A DNA stretch of 57,821 bases, taken from positions 1 through 57,821 of the forward strand of contig NZ_AYYT01000012.1 of NCBI RefSeq assembly GCF_001435955.1. The letters are read 5' to 3'. This stretch comes from Ligilactobacillus salivarius DSM 20555 = ATCC 11741 (GTDB taxonomy: Bacteria; Bacillota; Bacilli; Lactobacillales; Lactobacillaceae). The translations under genes were made by a program, and so were the position numbers. Positions 1 through 9,000 of this stretch are shown here, one piece after another (position 1 is the stretch's first letter; each line of letters starts with the position of its first letter). The notes beneath the pieces are model-generated. The model saw only the letters and a list, made by a program, of their open reading frames with translations. It did no database searches and was not told the origin of the DNA.

Positions 1-3000
1 AACGTTGCTTTGGAGAAACCAACTCCAATAGACGTAACTTATCACTATGATAGAATGAATCCAGCTTCTATAGAAGATAGGACAGATATTTCATACCATT
101 ACAACAAAATATCAGTTCCAATTCCTAATCCAACCAAGAAGGCAGATAAGGAAGGTAAGACATTAATTGCTGGTGACGAAAGTACTCAACACATCAGTCA
201 GTATACTGGTGTAAATCAAAAACTAGACAAATTTGCTGTAGGTGACGCTATCCAATATACAAATGATGGCAGACTACCAGTTAGTTTTGACCTAAGTAAG
301 TGGACTGTAACAACAAGCAATGGTACTAACGTTACTGCTCAAGGTAAATTTACTCAGTACGATAAGACTTTTGAAGGTAAGAAGTATCATGTTGTATCAT
401 GGTCACCAACAAATGTATCTAGCTTAAAAGATAATGAAACTTATACTTTAAATACAATTCTTAAAACCCTTAATGATGGTATTACAGATGGAGAAATTGA
501 CCGTGCTGTTGGCGGTGGAGACGGTGTAACATTTGGTGAAGCACATGGTTACGATGAATTTAATCCAACTACTGATAAAGCTTGGAAAGAGGGTAGTCAA
601 ACTGTTAATGGCAAGATTGAAATTAATGAAGATATTGCACATGCAAAGGTAACGATGACAATGCCCGATCCTGCTAAATTAGCGAATAAATTAAGTAATG
701 TAGCAATTACAGATAATTATAGTAAATTTGCTAATTTAGTTACTGTAACAGGAGCTAATGTTTACGAGAATGAACGTAATGCTACTAGTGATTACACAAT
801 CGTAAATAATAATAAGGTAGTAACAGCTACACGTAAGAATCCTGCAACAGCTAATGGCGGTACTGTATCATTGGTAGTTGATTTTAAGGTTAACCCTGAT
901 GTACCTTCAGGAACTAAGTTGGTTAACTCAGGTTCAGGTACAATTAATACTCAAACTGTACCAACTCCTGATGCACAAATTGTTACTTTCACACAAACTC
1001 CAACTAAGCACTGGGTAGAAGGATCACAAGTTGTTGATGGCAAGACTTATATCAATGATGATATTGTCACAACTCAAGTAGATATGAATTTGCCTGATCC
1101 AAAAGCTTTAGCTAAGACTTTGTCCTATGTATCCGTTGGTGATAACTATCGTGATTTTGCCGATAAGACTGTACTTCAATCTTATAAGGTGTTAGAAAAT
1201 GGTACTGACGTAACTAGTCAGTACACGATCACAAACCAAGGTGGTATCTTACAAGCCGTACGTAAAAACGCTGCAACAGCACCTGGTGGCAAGGTTTCTT
1301 TGATTGCTACTTTTGCAATTAATCATGATGTTAAATCTGGTACTAAATTAACTAACCGTGGATTTGGTCGCATCAACAACCATACAGTTGATACAAATAC
1401 TCCACAAATTGTTACATTTAAGCAAGATACAAGTAAGCATTGGGTAGAAGGTTCACAAGTAGTTGATGACAAGACTTACATCAACGAAGACATGGTACAC
1501 GGTCAAGTGACTATGACTTTGCCTAATAAGGACAGTTTGGCTAAATCTTTAACAGACGTTGCTTTAGTTGATGATTACAGTGATTATGCAAACAAAGTAT
1601 CTTATGTGAATGCACAAGTCTTTGAAAATAATACAGATGTAACGAGTCAATACAATATCACTAATGCTGGTAACAAGATTACAGCTACAAGAAAGAACCC
1701 AGGTGCTACTCCTTCTGGTAGTGTTCGCTTAGTTGCTAACTTTAAGCTAAATAGTAACTTGCCTTCTGGTACTAAGTTAATCAACCGTGGTTCTGGTCGT
1801 ATCAACAACAACACTGTTAATACAAATGAAGCTAAAATCCTAACTTATGTTCAATCTACAGACAAGCATTGGGTAGAAGGTTCACAAAAAGTTGATGGTA
1901 AGACTTACATTGACGGTGATACAATTCACGGTCAAGTAACCATGACATTGCCTGATAAGAACACTTTAGCTAAAGCATTGTCTACTGTTCAAGTTATTGA
2001 TGATTACTCTAAGTTTGCTAAGATGGTTGACTACAAGTCAGCTCAGGTATTAGAGAATGGAAAGGATGTAACGTCTGAATACAATATTTCTAATGTATAT
2101 GGACAAGTTGTTGCCACACGTAAAAATGCAACTGCTACACCTTCGGGTAATGTAACTTTGAATGTAACTTGGACAATTCATAAGGACGTTCCTTCTGGTA
2201 CTCAACTTGTGAACTCAGGCTCTGGTCGTATCAATAGTCATACAGTACCAACTCCTGACCGTAACATTGTTACTTATAAACAAGACGGATTAAAGGATTG
2301 GATTAACGCTCAAGGTCAAATCGTTAACGGGAAGACTGTTATTGATAATGACACAGTTCATGCTAAGTTAGTTATGACTTTACCTGATCCAAAAACTTTA
2401 GCTACACCATTAACTAAAGTTCAATTGGACGACAATTATTCTAAGTTCGCAGGCTTAGTTGATTATGTAAGTTCACAAGTGCTTGAAAATGGAACTGACG
2501 TAACTAGCCAATATAACATTACTAACGCTAACGATCATGTAATTGCTACTCGTAAAGATGCAAGCAAGACCCCTGGTGGTAAAGTTGAGTTTAGAGTAAA
2601 CTTCAAGATTCATACTGATGTGCCTTCTGGAACAACACTTATGAACTCTGGTGAAGTAACGTTGAACTCTGAAACAGTTCCAACACCAACTCCAAACATT
2701 GTTACTTACAAGCCTGATACAGATAAGCACTGGGTATTAGATAACAATGTAACAGATAACAAGATTTACTTCTCTGGTGATAAAGCAGTTGCTCAAGTTT
2801 CTGTCGATTTACCTGATGCAAGCAAGCTCGCAACTCCATTATCTAAGTTAGTCCTAGTTGATAACTACTCTGATTTTGCTGATAAAGTTAAGTTAGATAG
2901 TGCTAAGGTGCTTGAAAATGGAAAAGACGTAACGTCTGAATACGACTTGACTAATAAAGATGGCAAGGTTTTTGCTACTCGTAAAGATGCAGCAAAAACA

Positions 3001-4875
3001 CCTTCTGGTAAGGCTGTTTTAGTAACAACATTTACTATTAATAACGGTATTGAAAATGCAACAGCACTACACAACAAGGGTTCTGTAACAGTTGATTCAA
3101 TCACTGATGAAGTTCCTGATACACCAATCGTTGTCTTTACACCAAAAGCTCACAAGGACGTTGAGTTAGGCGGAGATGTTAAAGGCGATACTGAAAACAG
3201 TGTTGACGGTTCATTAATCCTAAATGGTTCGGTTGTAACATATCCAATCACAACTAGTGATTTACCAGCTGAACGTGCTGAGGATATTACTAAGCGTGTA
3301 GTTAAAGATACTTTAGACAAGAACGCTGAGTTTGTTGGATTCAAGGCTTGGATTGAAAACGATAAAGGTGAACTTGAAGACGTAACTAGCCACTACAAGC
3401 TAGATAAGAACGGTCAAGACTTAACCTTTACTGAAGATTCATACTTGCTAGGTCTTTACAACAAAGATAAGTCCAAACAAACTCATACACCTATCATTGA
3501 CTTAGTTGTTAAGGTTAAAGGTGACGCTCAAAAGATTAATAATAAAGCTACGGTATTAACTAACGATAACGTAACTGAAACAAATGAAGTATCTGTTGAC
3601 ACACCTGCTAAACCAACACCAACTAAAGTTGATAAGAACGAAAAAGGTGTAAACATTGATGGTAAGAACGTCCTACCAGGTTCTGTAAACAATTACGAAC
3701 TAACAATGGACTTAGCTAAGTTCAAAGGCATCAAGGTTACAGACCAAGATTTAGCTAAAGGTTTCTACTTCGTTGATGACTACCCAGAAGAAGCCCTAGA
3801 CGTTGACCCTCAAACATTTACTTACAAGACAGTAGATGGAAAGACGGTCAAGGGCTTATCAGCTAAGGTATATCAATCCTTGTCTGAAGTTTCAGAAAAC
3901 GTTGCTACAGCTTTAAAAGCTAATGGTATCACACCAAATGGTGCATTTGTCTTAATCTCAGCTGATGACCCAGCACAATTCTTCAAGGATTATGTTGAAA
4001 CAGGAACAAACATTGTAGTTAATGCTCCAATGAAAGTTAAGGAAGGCTTTGCTGGCAAGTACCAAAACAAAGCATGGCAATTAACATTCGGTCAAGGCGA
4101 AGCAACAGACATTGTTTCTAACAACGTTCCTAAGATTGATCCTAAGAAGGATATTGTTATCTCAGCAGATAATCGTACAAGCCTAAACAACCATACAATT
4201 GAATTAGGTCAAAACTTCGATTACTTGCTTAAAGGTGGTATCTTAGATAAAGATCAAGGTCATGACATCTACGAATACAAGTGGGTTGATGATTATGATG
4301 AAAATCACGATCAATACAATGGTCAATTTATCGCTCCACTTACAGTTGATGTAACTCTTAAAGATGGCACAGTCTTAAAGGCTGGTACAGACATCTCTAA
4401 CCACGTAAGTCAAAACATTGACACTAAGACTGGTTCAGTTGAGTTCTCTGTTGATAAAGATTTCTTGGATAAGGTTGACTTTGACAAGAGTGGTTTTGCA
4501 GCTGACATCTTGATGAGTGTTAAGAGAATTAAGGCTGGCGAAGTTGATAATACTTACACAAATATTATCAACGGTCAAAAATTTGGTTCAAATACAGTTC
4601 ATTCAACAACTCCTGAACCAAAAGAACCTGAAACTCCTGCTACTCCTAAGACACATGAAACACCAAGTGTCCCAGTAGCTCAAACACAAACCCCAGCTAC
4701 TCCACAACCAGTGAAGATGGTAACATCAACACCTGCTCCTAAAGCTCCTGAATCACCAGCATTACCACAAACTGGTGAAGCTAATGATACTTTAGCTGAA
4801 GAAGTAGTAGGATTTGCTGCAATTGTAGCTGCTTTGGGTATGGCAGGAACTAGTTTGAAGAAACGTGAAGATTAA
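1..4875 (+). CDS. LPXTG cell-wall-anchored adhesin, antigen I/II-like (5' end outside window)
   Basis: The reading frame is open from base 1, so the signal peptide and N-terminal head lie to the left. The first visible residues contain repeated YHY motifs. From about base 575 to 3150 there are six tandem units of 142-145 residues. Four open with a KHW-type motif (KHWVEGSQ, KHWVEGSQ, KHWVEGSQ, KHWVLD); the first opens AWKEGSQ and the fifth LKDWINAQ. Residues about 1050-1530 resemble the C2/C3 isopeptide-forming domains of streptococcal SspB/antigen I/II (DDYPEEALD motif). A Pro/Thr-rich stalk, LPQTG at 4762-4776, a hydrophobic helix and a KKRED tail follow, which is a complete sortase signal. 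The family binds host glycoproteins or other cells. PrgB of enterococcal conjugative plasmids has a similar build, so a mating-aggregation role is possible given the T4SS genes downstream. That role is inference; the surface anchoring is clear. Confidence 0.9.
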   Translation, partial: NVALEKPTPIDVTYHYDRMNPASIEDRTDISYHYNKISVPIPNPTKKADKEGKTLIAGDESTQHISQYTGVNQKLDKFAVGDAIQYTNDGRLPVSFDLSKWTVTTSNGTNVTAQGKFTQYDKTFEGKKYHVVSWSPTNVSSLKDNETYTLNTILKTLNDGITDGEIDRAVGGGDGVTFGEAHGYDEFNPTTDKAWKEGSQTVNGKIEINEDIAHAKVTMTMPDPAKLANKLSNVAITDNYSKFANLVTVTGANVYENERNATSDYTIVNNNKVVTATRKNPATANGGTVSLVVDFKVNPDVPSGTKLVNSGSGTINTQTVPTPDAQIVTFTQTPTKHWVEGSQVVDGKTYINDDIVTTQVDMNLPDPKALAKTLSYVSVGDNYRDFADKTVLQSYKVLENGTDVTSQYTITNQGGILQAVRKNAATAPGGKVSLIATFAINHDVKSGTKLTNRGFGRINNHTVDTNTPQIVTFKQDTSKHWVEGSQVVDDKTYINEDMVHGQVTMTLPNKDSLAKSLTDVALVDDYSDYANKVSYVNAQVFENNTDVTSQYNITNAGNKITATRKNPGATPSGSVRLVANFKLNSNLPSGTKLINRGSGRINNNTVNTNEAKILTYVQSTDKHWVEGSQKVDGKTYIDGDTIHGQVTMTLPDKNTLAKALSTVQVIDDYSKFAKMVDYKSAQVLENGKDVTSEYNISNVYGQVVATRKNATATPSGNVTLNVTWTIHKDVPSGTQLVNSGSGRINSHTVPTPDRNIVTYKQDGLKDWINAQGQIVNGKTVIDNDTVHAKLVMTLPDPKTLATPLTKVQLDDNYSKFAGLVDYVSSQVLENGTDVTSQYNITNANDHVIATRKDASKTPGGKVEFRVNFKIHTDVPSGTTLMNSGEVTLNSETVPTPTPNIVTYKPDTDKHWVLDNNVTDNKIYFSGDKAVAQVSVDLPDASKLATPLSKLVLVDNYSDFADKVKLDSAKVLENGKDVTSEYDLTNKDGKVFATRKDAAKTPSGKAVLVTTFTINNGIENATALHNKGSVTVDSITDEVPDTPIVVFTPKAHKDVELGGDVKGDTENSVDGSLILNGSVVTYPITTSDLPAERAEDITKRVVKDTLDKNAEFVGFKAWIENDKGELEDVTSHYKLDKNGQDLTFTEDSYLLGLYNKDKSKQTHTPIIDLVVKVKGDAQKINNKATVLTNDNVTETNEVSVDTPAKPTPTKVDKNEKGVNIDGKNVLPGSVNNYELTMDLAKFKGIKVTDQDLAKGFYFVDDYPEEALDVDPQTFTYKTVDGKTVKGLSAKVYQSLSEVSENVATALKANGITPNGAFVLISADDPAQFFKDYVETGTNIVVNAPMKVKEGFAGKYQNKAWQLTFGQGEATDIVSNNVPKIDPKKDIVISADNRTSLNNHTIELGQNFDYLLKGGILDKDQGHDIYEYKWVDDYDENHDQYNGQFIAPLTVDVTLKDGTVLKAGTDISNHVSQNIDTKTGSVEFSVDKDFLDKVDFDKSGFAADILMSVKRIKAGEVDNTYTNIINGQKFGSNTVHSTTPEPKEPETPATPKTHETPSVPVAQTQTPATPQPVKMVTSTPAPKAPESPALPQTGEANDTLAEEVVGFAAIVAALGMAGTSLKKRED

Positions 4876-4900
4876 TATATTTTAAGGTATAAATCAAAAA

Positions 4901-4932
4901 ACATCTCGTGTAAATTCATGAGATGTTTTTTA
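4901..4932 (+). terminator. Terminator of the adhesin gene
   Basis: A 10-bp stem (ACATCTCGTG / CATGAGATGT, one G-T pair) with a 6-base loop is followed by a T run, 25 bases after the adhesin stop codon. Confidence 0.85.
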
Positions 4933-4964
4933 ATTATAGAGGGGCAAAACTATTATGTACTGAC

Positions 4965-4992
4965 TTAACATACATTCGTTTTATAGTATAAT
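4965..4992 (+). promoter_or_regulatory. Promoter of the Fst-like toxin RNA
   Basis: TTAACA at 4965-4970 and TATAAT at 4987-4992 are separated by 16 bp. The transcript would start near 5000. Its leader holds a CCTC...GAGG pairing (about 5063-5090) and the first of two TTAAACATTCA direct repeats (5073-5083). Confidence 0.6.
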
Positions 4993-5072
4993 GTATTCAG
5001 GTCATGAAATAAGATTAGCTACCTTATGGATTGACTTAGTGAATTGTTGTAAGGCTGAACACCCCTCAAACA

Positions 5073-5266
5073 TTAAACATTCAGCGAGGTGATGAGTCAT
5101 GACAACACGTGAGAGGCTAGAGGTGTAAAGGCTTTGGCTTGGGTTATCCTTGCGCTAGGTGAGTTCGTAGTAGATCTTGCTGTTGCATATTGGATAATAA
5201 AAAAAGCTAATCACGATTTTAAATAATCGTAACTAGCTTATACACCACAATAGTCTTAAACATTCA
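5073..5266. repeat. Direct repeats flanking the toxin frame
   Basis: TTAAACATTCA occurs at 5073-5083 and again at 5256-5266, before and after the toxin frame. In the par locus of pAD1, paired direct repeats are where the toxin mRNA and antisense RNA II interact. The same role here is inferred from position. Confidence 0.55.
5134..5226 (+). CDS. Candidate Fst/par-like hydrophobic toxin peptide (about 30 aa)
   Basis: A TTG-initiated reading frame follows AGAGGTG by eight bases. It encodes a short peptide with one membrane helix (WVILALGEFVVDLAVAYWII) and a basic tail (KKANHDFK). This is the build of Fst-type type I toxins, which damage the membrane when their antisense RNA is lost. The surroundings agree: a strong promoter about 140 bp upstream, direct repeats on both sides, a shared terminator and a convergent minus-strand promoter. 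An upstream ATG frame (MTTRERLEV, then stop) would join this frame after a single-base change, so the gene may instead be a frameshifted copy. The start codon is uncertain. No sequence family was confirmed. Confidence 0.45.
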   Translation: MAWVILALGEFVVDLAVAYWIIKKANHDFK

Positions 5267-5271
5267 CGCTC

Positions 5272-5306
5272 GAGGGCAAGCAGGTCGCAACTGTTTGTCC
5301 TCTTTT
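5272..5306. terminator. Bidirectional terminator of the toxin/antisense module
   Basis: GAGGGCAAGCAG pairs with CTGTTTGTCCTC across a 7-base loop and is followed by TTTT on the plus strand. It sits between the toxin RNA and the convergent antisense promoter, as in Fst-type loci. A second hairpin (AAGCTAATCACGAT / ATCGTAACTAGCTT) overlaps the toxin stop codon at about 5204-5240. Confidence 0.6.
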
Positions 5307-5314
5307 CATATACA

Positions 5315-5343
5315 ATAATACATGGCATAAACTTAAAAGTAAA
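5315..5343 (-). promoter_or_regulatory. Candidate antisense (antitoxin RNA II-like) promoter
   Basis: On the minus strand, TTTACT (5343-5338) and TATTAT (5320-5315) are 17 bp apart. A transcript starting near 5308 would run leftward through the terminator hairpin and the second direct repeat, antisense to the 3' end of the toxin RNA. Confidence 0.4.
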
Positions 5344-5371
5344 GAAAAACTATTGAAAGAAGTACTGTAAA

Positions 5372-5563
5372 ATGGCAAAAGAAACTACTAATAAAATGAA
5401 AAAGCAAGTAGCTTATAACAGAAAATGGAACGAGCAAAACCGAGAACATAAACGATATCTAAGCAAAAGAAGTACGGCAAAGAGTTTTTTTAGAGTTGCT
5501 ACTAAAGAAGATATACAAGCTATTATAGAGTTTGCTAACGAGCAATTGAAAGAGAGATATTAA
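5372..5563 (+). CDS. Small basic conserved hypothetical protein (63 aa)
   Basis: The protein starts at an ATG preceded by GAAAGAAG and is rich in Lys and Arg in its first half (MAKETTNKMKKQVAYNRKW). The second half (TKEDIQAIIEFANEQL) looks like an amphipathic helix. Small proteins of this type occur on Gram-positive plasmids and phages and are sometimes compared to ribbon-helix-helix or Arc-like DNA binders, but no catalytic or binding motif is visible. It stands alone between the toxin module and a double terminator. Function unknown. Confidence 0.55.
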   Translation: MAKETTNKMKKQVAYNRKWNEQNREHKRYLSKRSTAKSFFRVATKEDIQAIIEFANEQLKERY

Positions 5564-5606
5564 CAATAAGATACCAACTAATAGCTATTTGTAGAGTAAC
5601 TCAGTG

Positions 5607-5664
5607 ATTTTTTGTGTAGAAGACACAAAAATAGCCCTAGACTGTGGAGGTCTGGGGCTTTTTT
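5607..5664 (+). terminator. Double hairpin terminator
   Basis: Two hairpins stand in line: TTTTTGTGT / ACACAAAAA at about 5608-5632, then AGCCCTAGAC / GTCTGGGGCT at 5633-5659, followed by a T run. They separate the small basic gene from the conjugation genes. Confidence 0.75.
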
Positions 5665-5825
5665 CATGCTTCACATGAAAATCTTTTCTCTATAGGAAAT
5701 TATAGCATAGAAAAACGGAATTTTCCTTTACTATGCCTCCCATTTTCGACATAAATTTACTGTACATACATTATTTAGTTAAAAATATGTCAAAACTTTT
5801 ATTTTTAACGAGAATTCAGAAATTT

Positions 5826-5861
5826 TGGCGAAAATTAAATAATTCAAACAGAAAGCATATC
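5826..5861 (+). promoter_or_regulatory. Shared promoter module, copy A (TGGCGAAAATT)
   Basis: TGGCGAAAATT at 5826-5836 is followed 30 bp after its first base by CATATC (5856-5861), and further on by TATATA. It lies 71 bp before the ATG of the first conjugation operon gene. Its downstream segment shares ATAATTCAAACAG with copy C. Confidence 0.5.
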
Positions 5862-5896
5862 TTTTCTATATAAAGAGGAAAGGATGTGCTTTTATT

Positions 5897-6073
5897 ATGG
5901 ATACAAAAGAATTTAATGTAGAGAGATTCTCTGCTGAATTAAGTCGTATGAACAAAGAATACCAAAAGTTGGATAATACTCCCTATAATCAAGGAGCAAA
6001 AGACATTCTAGCTAAAGTTATCTATGAACTCCACTCAAATTTTGTACAGCCTGAAGAGGAGGTGCAAGATTAA
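5897..6073 (+). CDS. Small hypothetical protein at head of conjugation operon (58 aa)
   Basis: An ATG at 5897 begins a 58-residue, mostly helical, acidic protein (starts MDTKEFNVERFSAELSRM). Its stop overlaps the start of the next gene (TAATG), so the two are translationally coupled. A GAGGAAAGG sequence lies upstream, somewhat far from the start. No known motif is seen. The tight coupling to the large polyvalent protein suggests a partner or regulator of it, which is inference only. Confidence 0.6.
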   Translation: MDTKEFNVERFSAELSRMNKEYQKLDNTPYNQGAKDILAKVIYELHSNFVQPEEEVQD

Positions 6074-9000
6074 TGGAAAAAATTACAGATTTAATGAAGG
6101 AACGTTATGGAATTAAACAGACAGGGAAAAGTTTAAACGTTACCCCTAGCGATACTTTATATACAATTTTTAGAAAAACTGCAGATTATATCTATCGCAA
6201 TGGCGAATGGACTGAAGAAGATGAGAAAACTGCAATTAAAGGAATGCTAAATCAAGATGACTATTTTGGTGGGGATATAAGTGATGTTAGTATCGAGAAA
6301 ATTCAGTTTGATGATAATAATGTAGATAGGATCCGTGATAGACATAATACATTTAAAGCATATAATGAAGCAGGTGATTTATTTAAAACTGATGGATGGA
6401 AAGATCACGTCTATAAGATTTCGTATACCGATAGTAGAAGTAGAAATCCAGATTTGTGGAAGAAAAATAAAACTATTATTCTAGATCCAGATAATAAAGT
6501 AGGGACTTTACATAAGCATGAATATGCCATTTATGATAATAATGATAATCGTTCTGAAATGCAGATTGGTAATTTAAATAGGGCAATTGGTTATGATAAG
6601 TTATGTACAGATATCTTACGTGAGCTAAAAGATACAGATAATCGAGATCAAATAAATACTTTATTAGCACGTATCACTAATCCAGAAAATAGTGGCAAGA
6701 AGAAAGCGTATCTCTTTACCCACGATGCGTACTATGACAATGAAATAACGGCAGAAATGAGAAAAGAAGCTACTAATAATCCTGATTACATGATACAAGT
6801 TAATGATTGGCAACGAATGAACTTTAGGTACTATGAGCAGCGGCAATTAAGGAATCAAGCGGTTGATAGTATATCCGATTATCTAGAAGATACCTATAAT
6901 TTAACTCTACAAATGCAATATGAAGTAGATATTGAAGCACAAACACATGCTAAAAGTTGGCAAACAAAGAAAAATATTAATAAAGCCACTTTAGACGCTA
7001 TGGAAAAGTCATCTTTAAAACAGGATTTTAAAGACTTAGAGTTAGATAACGATGTTGATATAGATAAATTTAAAAAGTTAGAGCCTGAAATTAGAGAAAC
7101 AGTTAAGTTCTTACCTCAATCAACAAATAGTGAAAAGCCAATTCTTCGATTTAGAAAATTAGGTAATCACCATGCTACAGGTCTATTTGTGCCTTTCAAT
7201 AATACACTAGCCGTTGATTTTAGAAGTTACGAGTCTAAAAGTGAGTACCGTCCTTCAGGTGTAGGGATAGAATCTTTTATTCATGAATATGGACATTTTT
7301 TAGACTATAATGCTAATAATTCTGAACTCTCTAAAGATGGACGAACAAGACAATATGCTAATAGATTCAGACATATTTTATCAATGCAAGATGACTTTAA
7401 GGAAATACTGCATCAAACACAACATGAGATTCAAAATAGAGTGGCCAATGGACTTAAGATGTCTAGTCATTTCGTGAATTATTACACGACACCAACGGAA
7501 GTGTACGCTAGAGCTTTTGAAGTCTATAGTTCAGAGATAGGTTTACAAAATTCATTATTGAAAGACAAAAGCGAATACAAGAACAGTCTTATTTATTCGT
7601 TTTTCACTGATGATACTAGAAAAAAGATTGTAAACTATTTCGATAATAAATTTCCTAACTACCGTCAACGTGTACAGGAATATAATCAGACTTTAGAAGG
7701 ACGTATCCAACATAAGCAAAAAGTAAAATCAGATAATAAATCTGTTGAAAATGCTGAACAACAGGATTTAAATTTAAGTTTAAATGAACCTGATAGTGAT
7801 AAAAAGTTAGAAGCTCAAAAACAAGAACTTGATAATTCAGCTAAAAAGTTAGTTGATGAGCTAAAAAAAGATACAAATAAAAAACAAGATAACAATGAAA
7901 AAGAAGTGATTACCAAAAAAGGCAAAAAGTATCTAAAATTAGTGCTTAATTCGATAAATAGAGAGAATTTAGAATTATTGTCTCAAAAAATTAAAGATTA
8001 TACTAAATCTACAGGACTTAGGCCAACAGAGTATTTCAGCTCAGAGGCATTAGCAGAATTTGCAACCAAAGTAGATTTACAGAATAAGTTAGAGAATAGT
8101 GATATTGGAGACAAATTAAATATTCTAGATACTAACTTTACTGTTGAAAAACAAGGAATGCAATCAATTATGAGTAGTTCAGGTCGTGCAGTTGGAGTTG
8201 AATTAAGCTACATTGATGCAAAAGGTAATAAACAAAATGTTGTTTTACCTAGTGATGATGGTAACTTAGCAGCACAATATTTAGTATCTGCAGTTTCTAT
8301 TAATATCATTGAACCTAAAGTGAACAAGGAAATATCAGAAGATAATAAAAGTATTCAAAATAAGAAAGATAATAATTCAAAAAATAATGAGAAACAAGAA
8401 TCGTCAAGTAAAGAAGACGCACCTGAAAAAAAGTATGAATCATATAAAACCAAACGTGCCAAGCAAAAATTAGCTCGCTTGGAAAAAGAATTTTCAGAAG
8501 CTACGAAAAACATATATGACCATTATAAACAGGCTAATGGTCAGCCTATGAATGATAAACGTGGTGGAAATGCATTTTTTAATAAAGCTAATAAATTAGA
8601 TGAAAAGGCTACACAATTATCTACTGAAATAGAAAAACAAAAAGAACTTATTGAGAAGCTTGAGTGGCAAGATGAAAATAAAGCTCTTGGTCTTAATAAG
8701 CAAGGTGGACTAATAATGAGTGTAGATAATATTCCGCGAATTAAGGCTGAAATTGAAAAAGCAAAGCAAGGTGAGTCTCACTATAATCAAGCAACTATTA
8801 GGAAATATAAAAAAGAACTTGCCAAATTAGAGGAGATTGCTAGATTGGCTGAAACACCTTTATCCCCAGGTGCTAAAAAATTAGTTGATGATAATATCAT
8901 AAAACAATGGAAAAAGAAGCCTAGTATTTATTTCGTAAATAATCTAAGAGGAGTTGCTTTGGAGCTAACTGAGAATGGTAATTTTCAAGTGAGTCAAAAG

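Noticed and set aside
448..642. Open frames on the strand opposite the adhesin repeats
   Set aside because: They recur with the repeats, lack ribosome binding sites and encode no plausible protein; they are shadows of the adhesin gene.
5092..5124. ATG frame MTTRERLEV before the toxin peptide as a gene of its own
   Set aside because: It ends after nine codons. It is mentioned only as a possible shifted start of the toxin frame.
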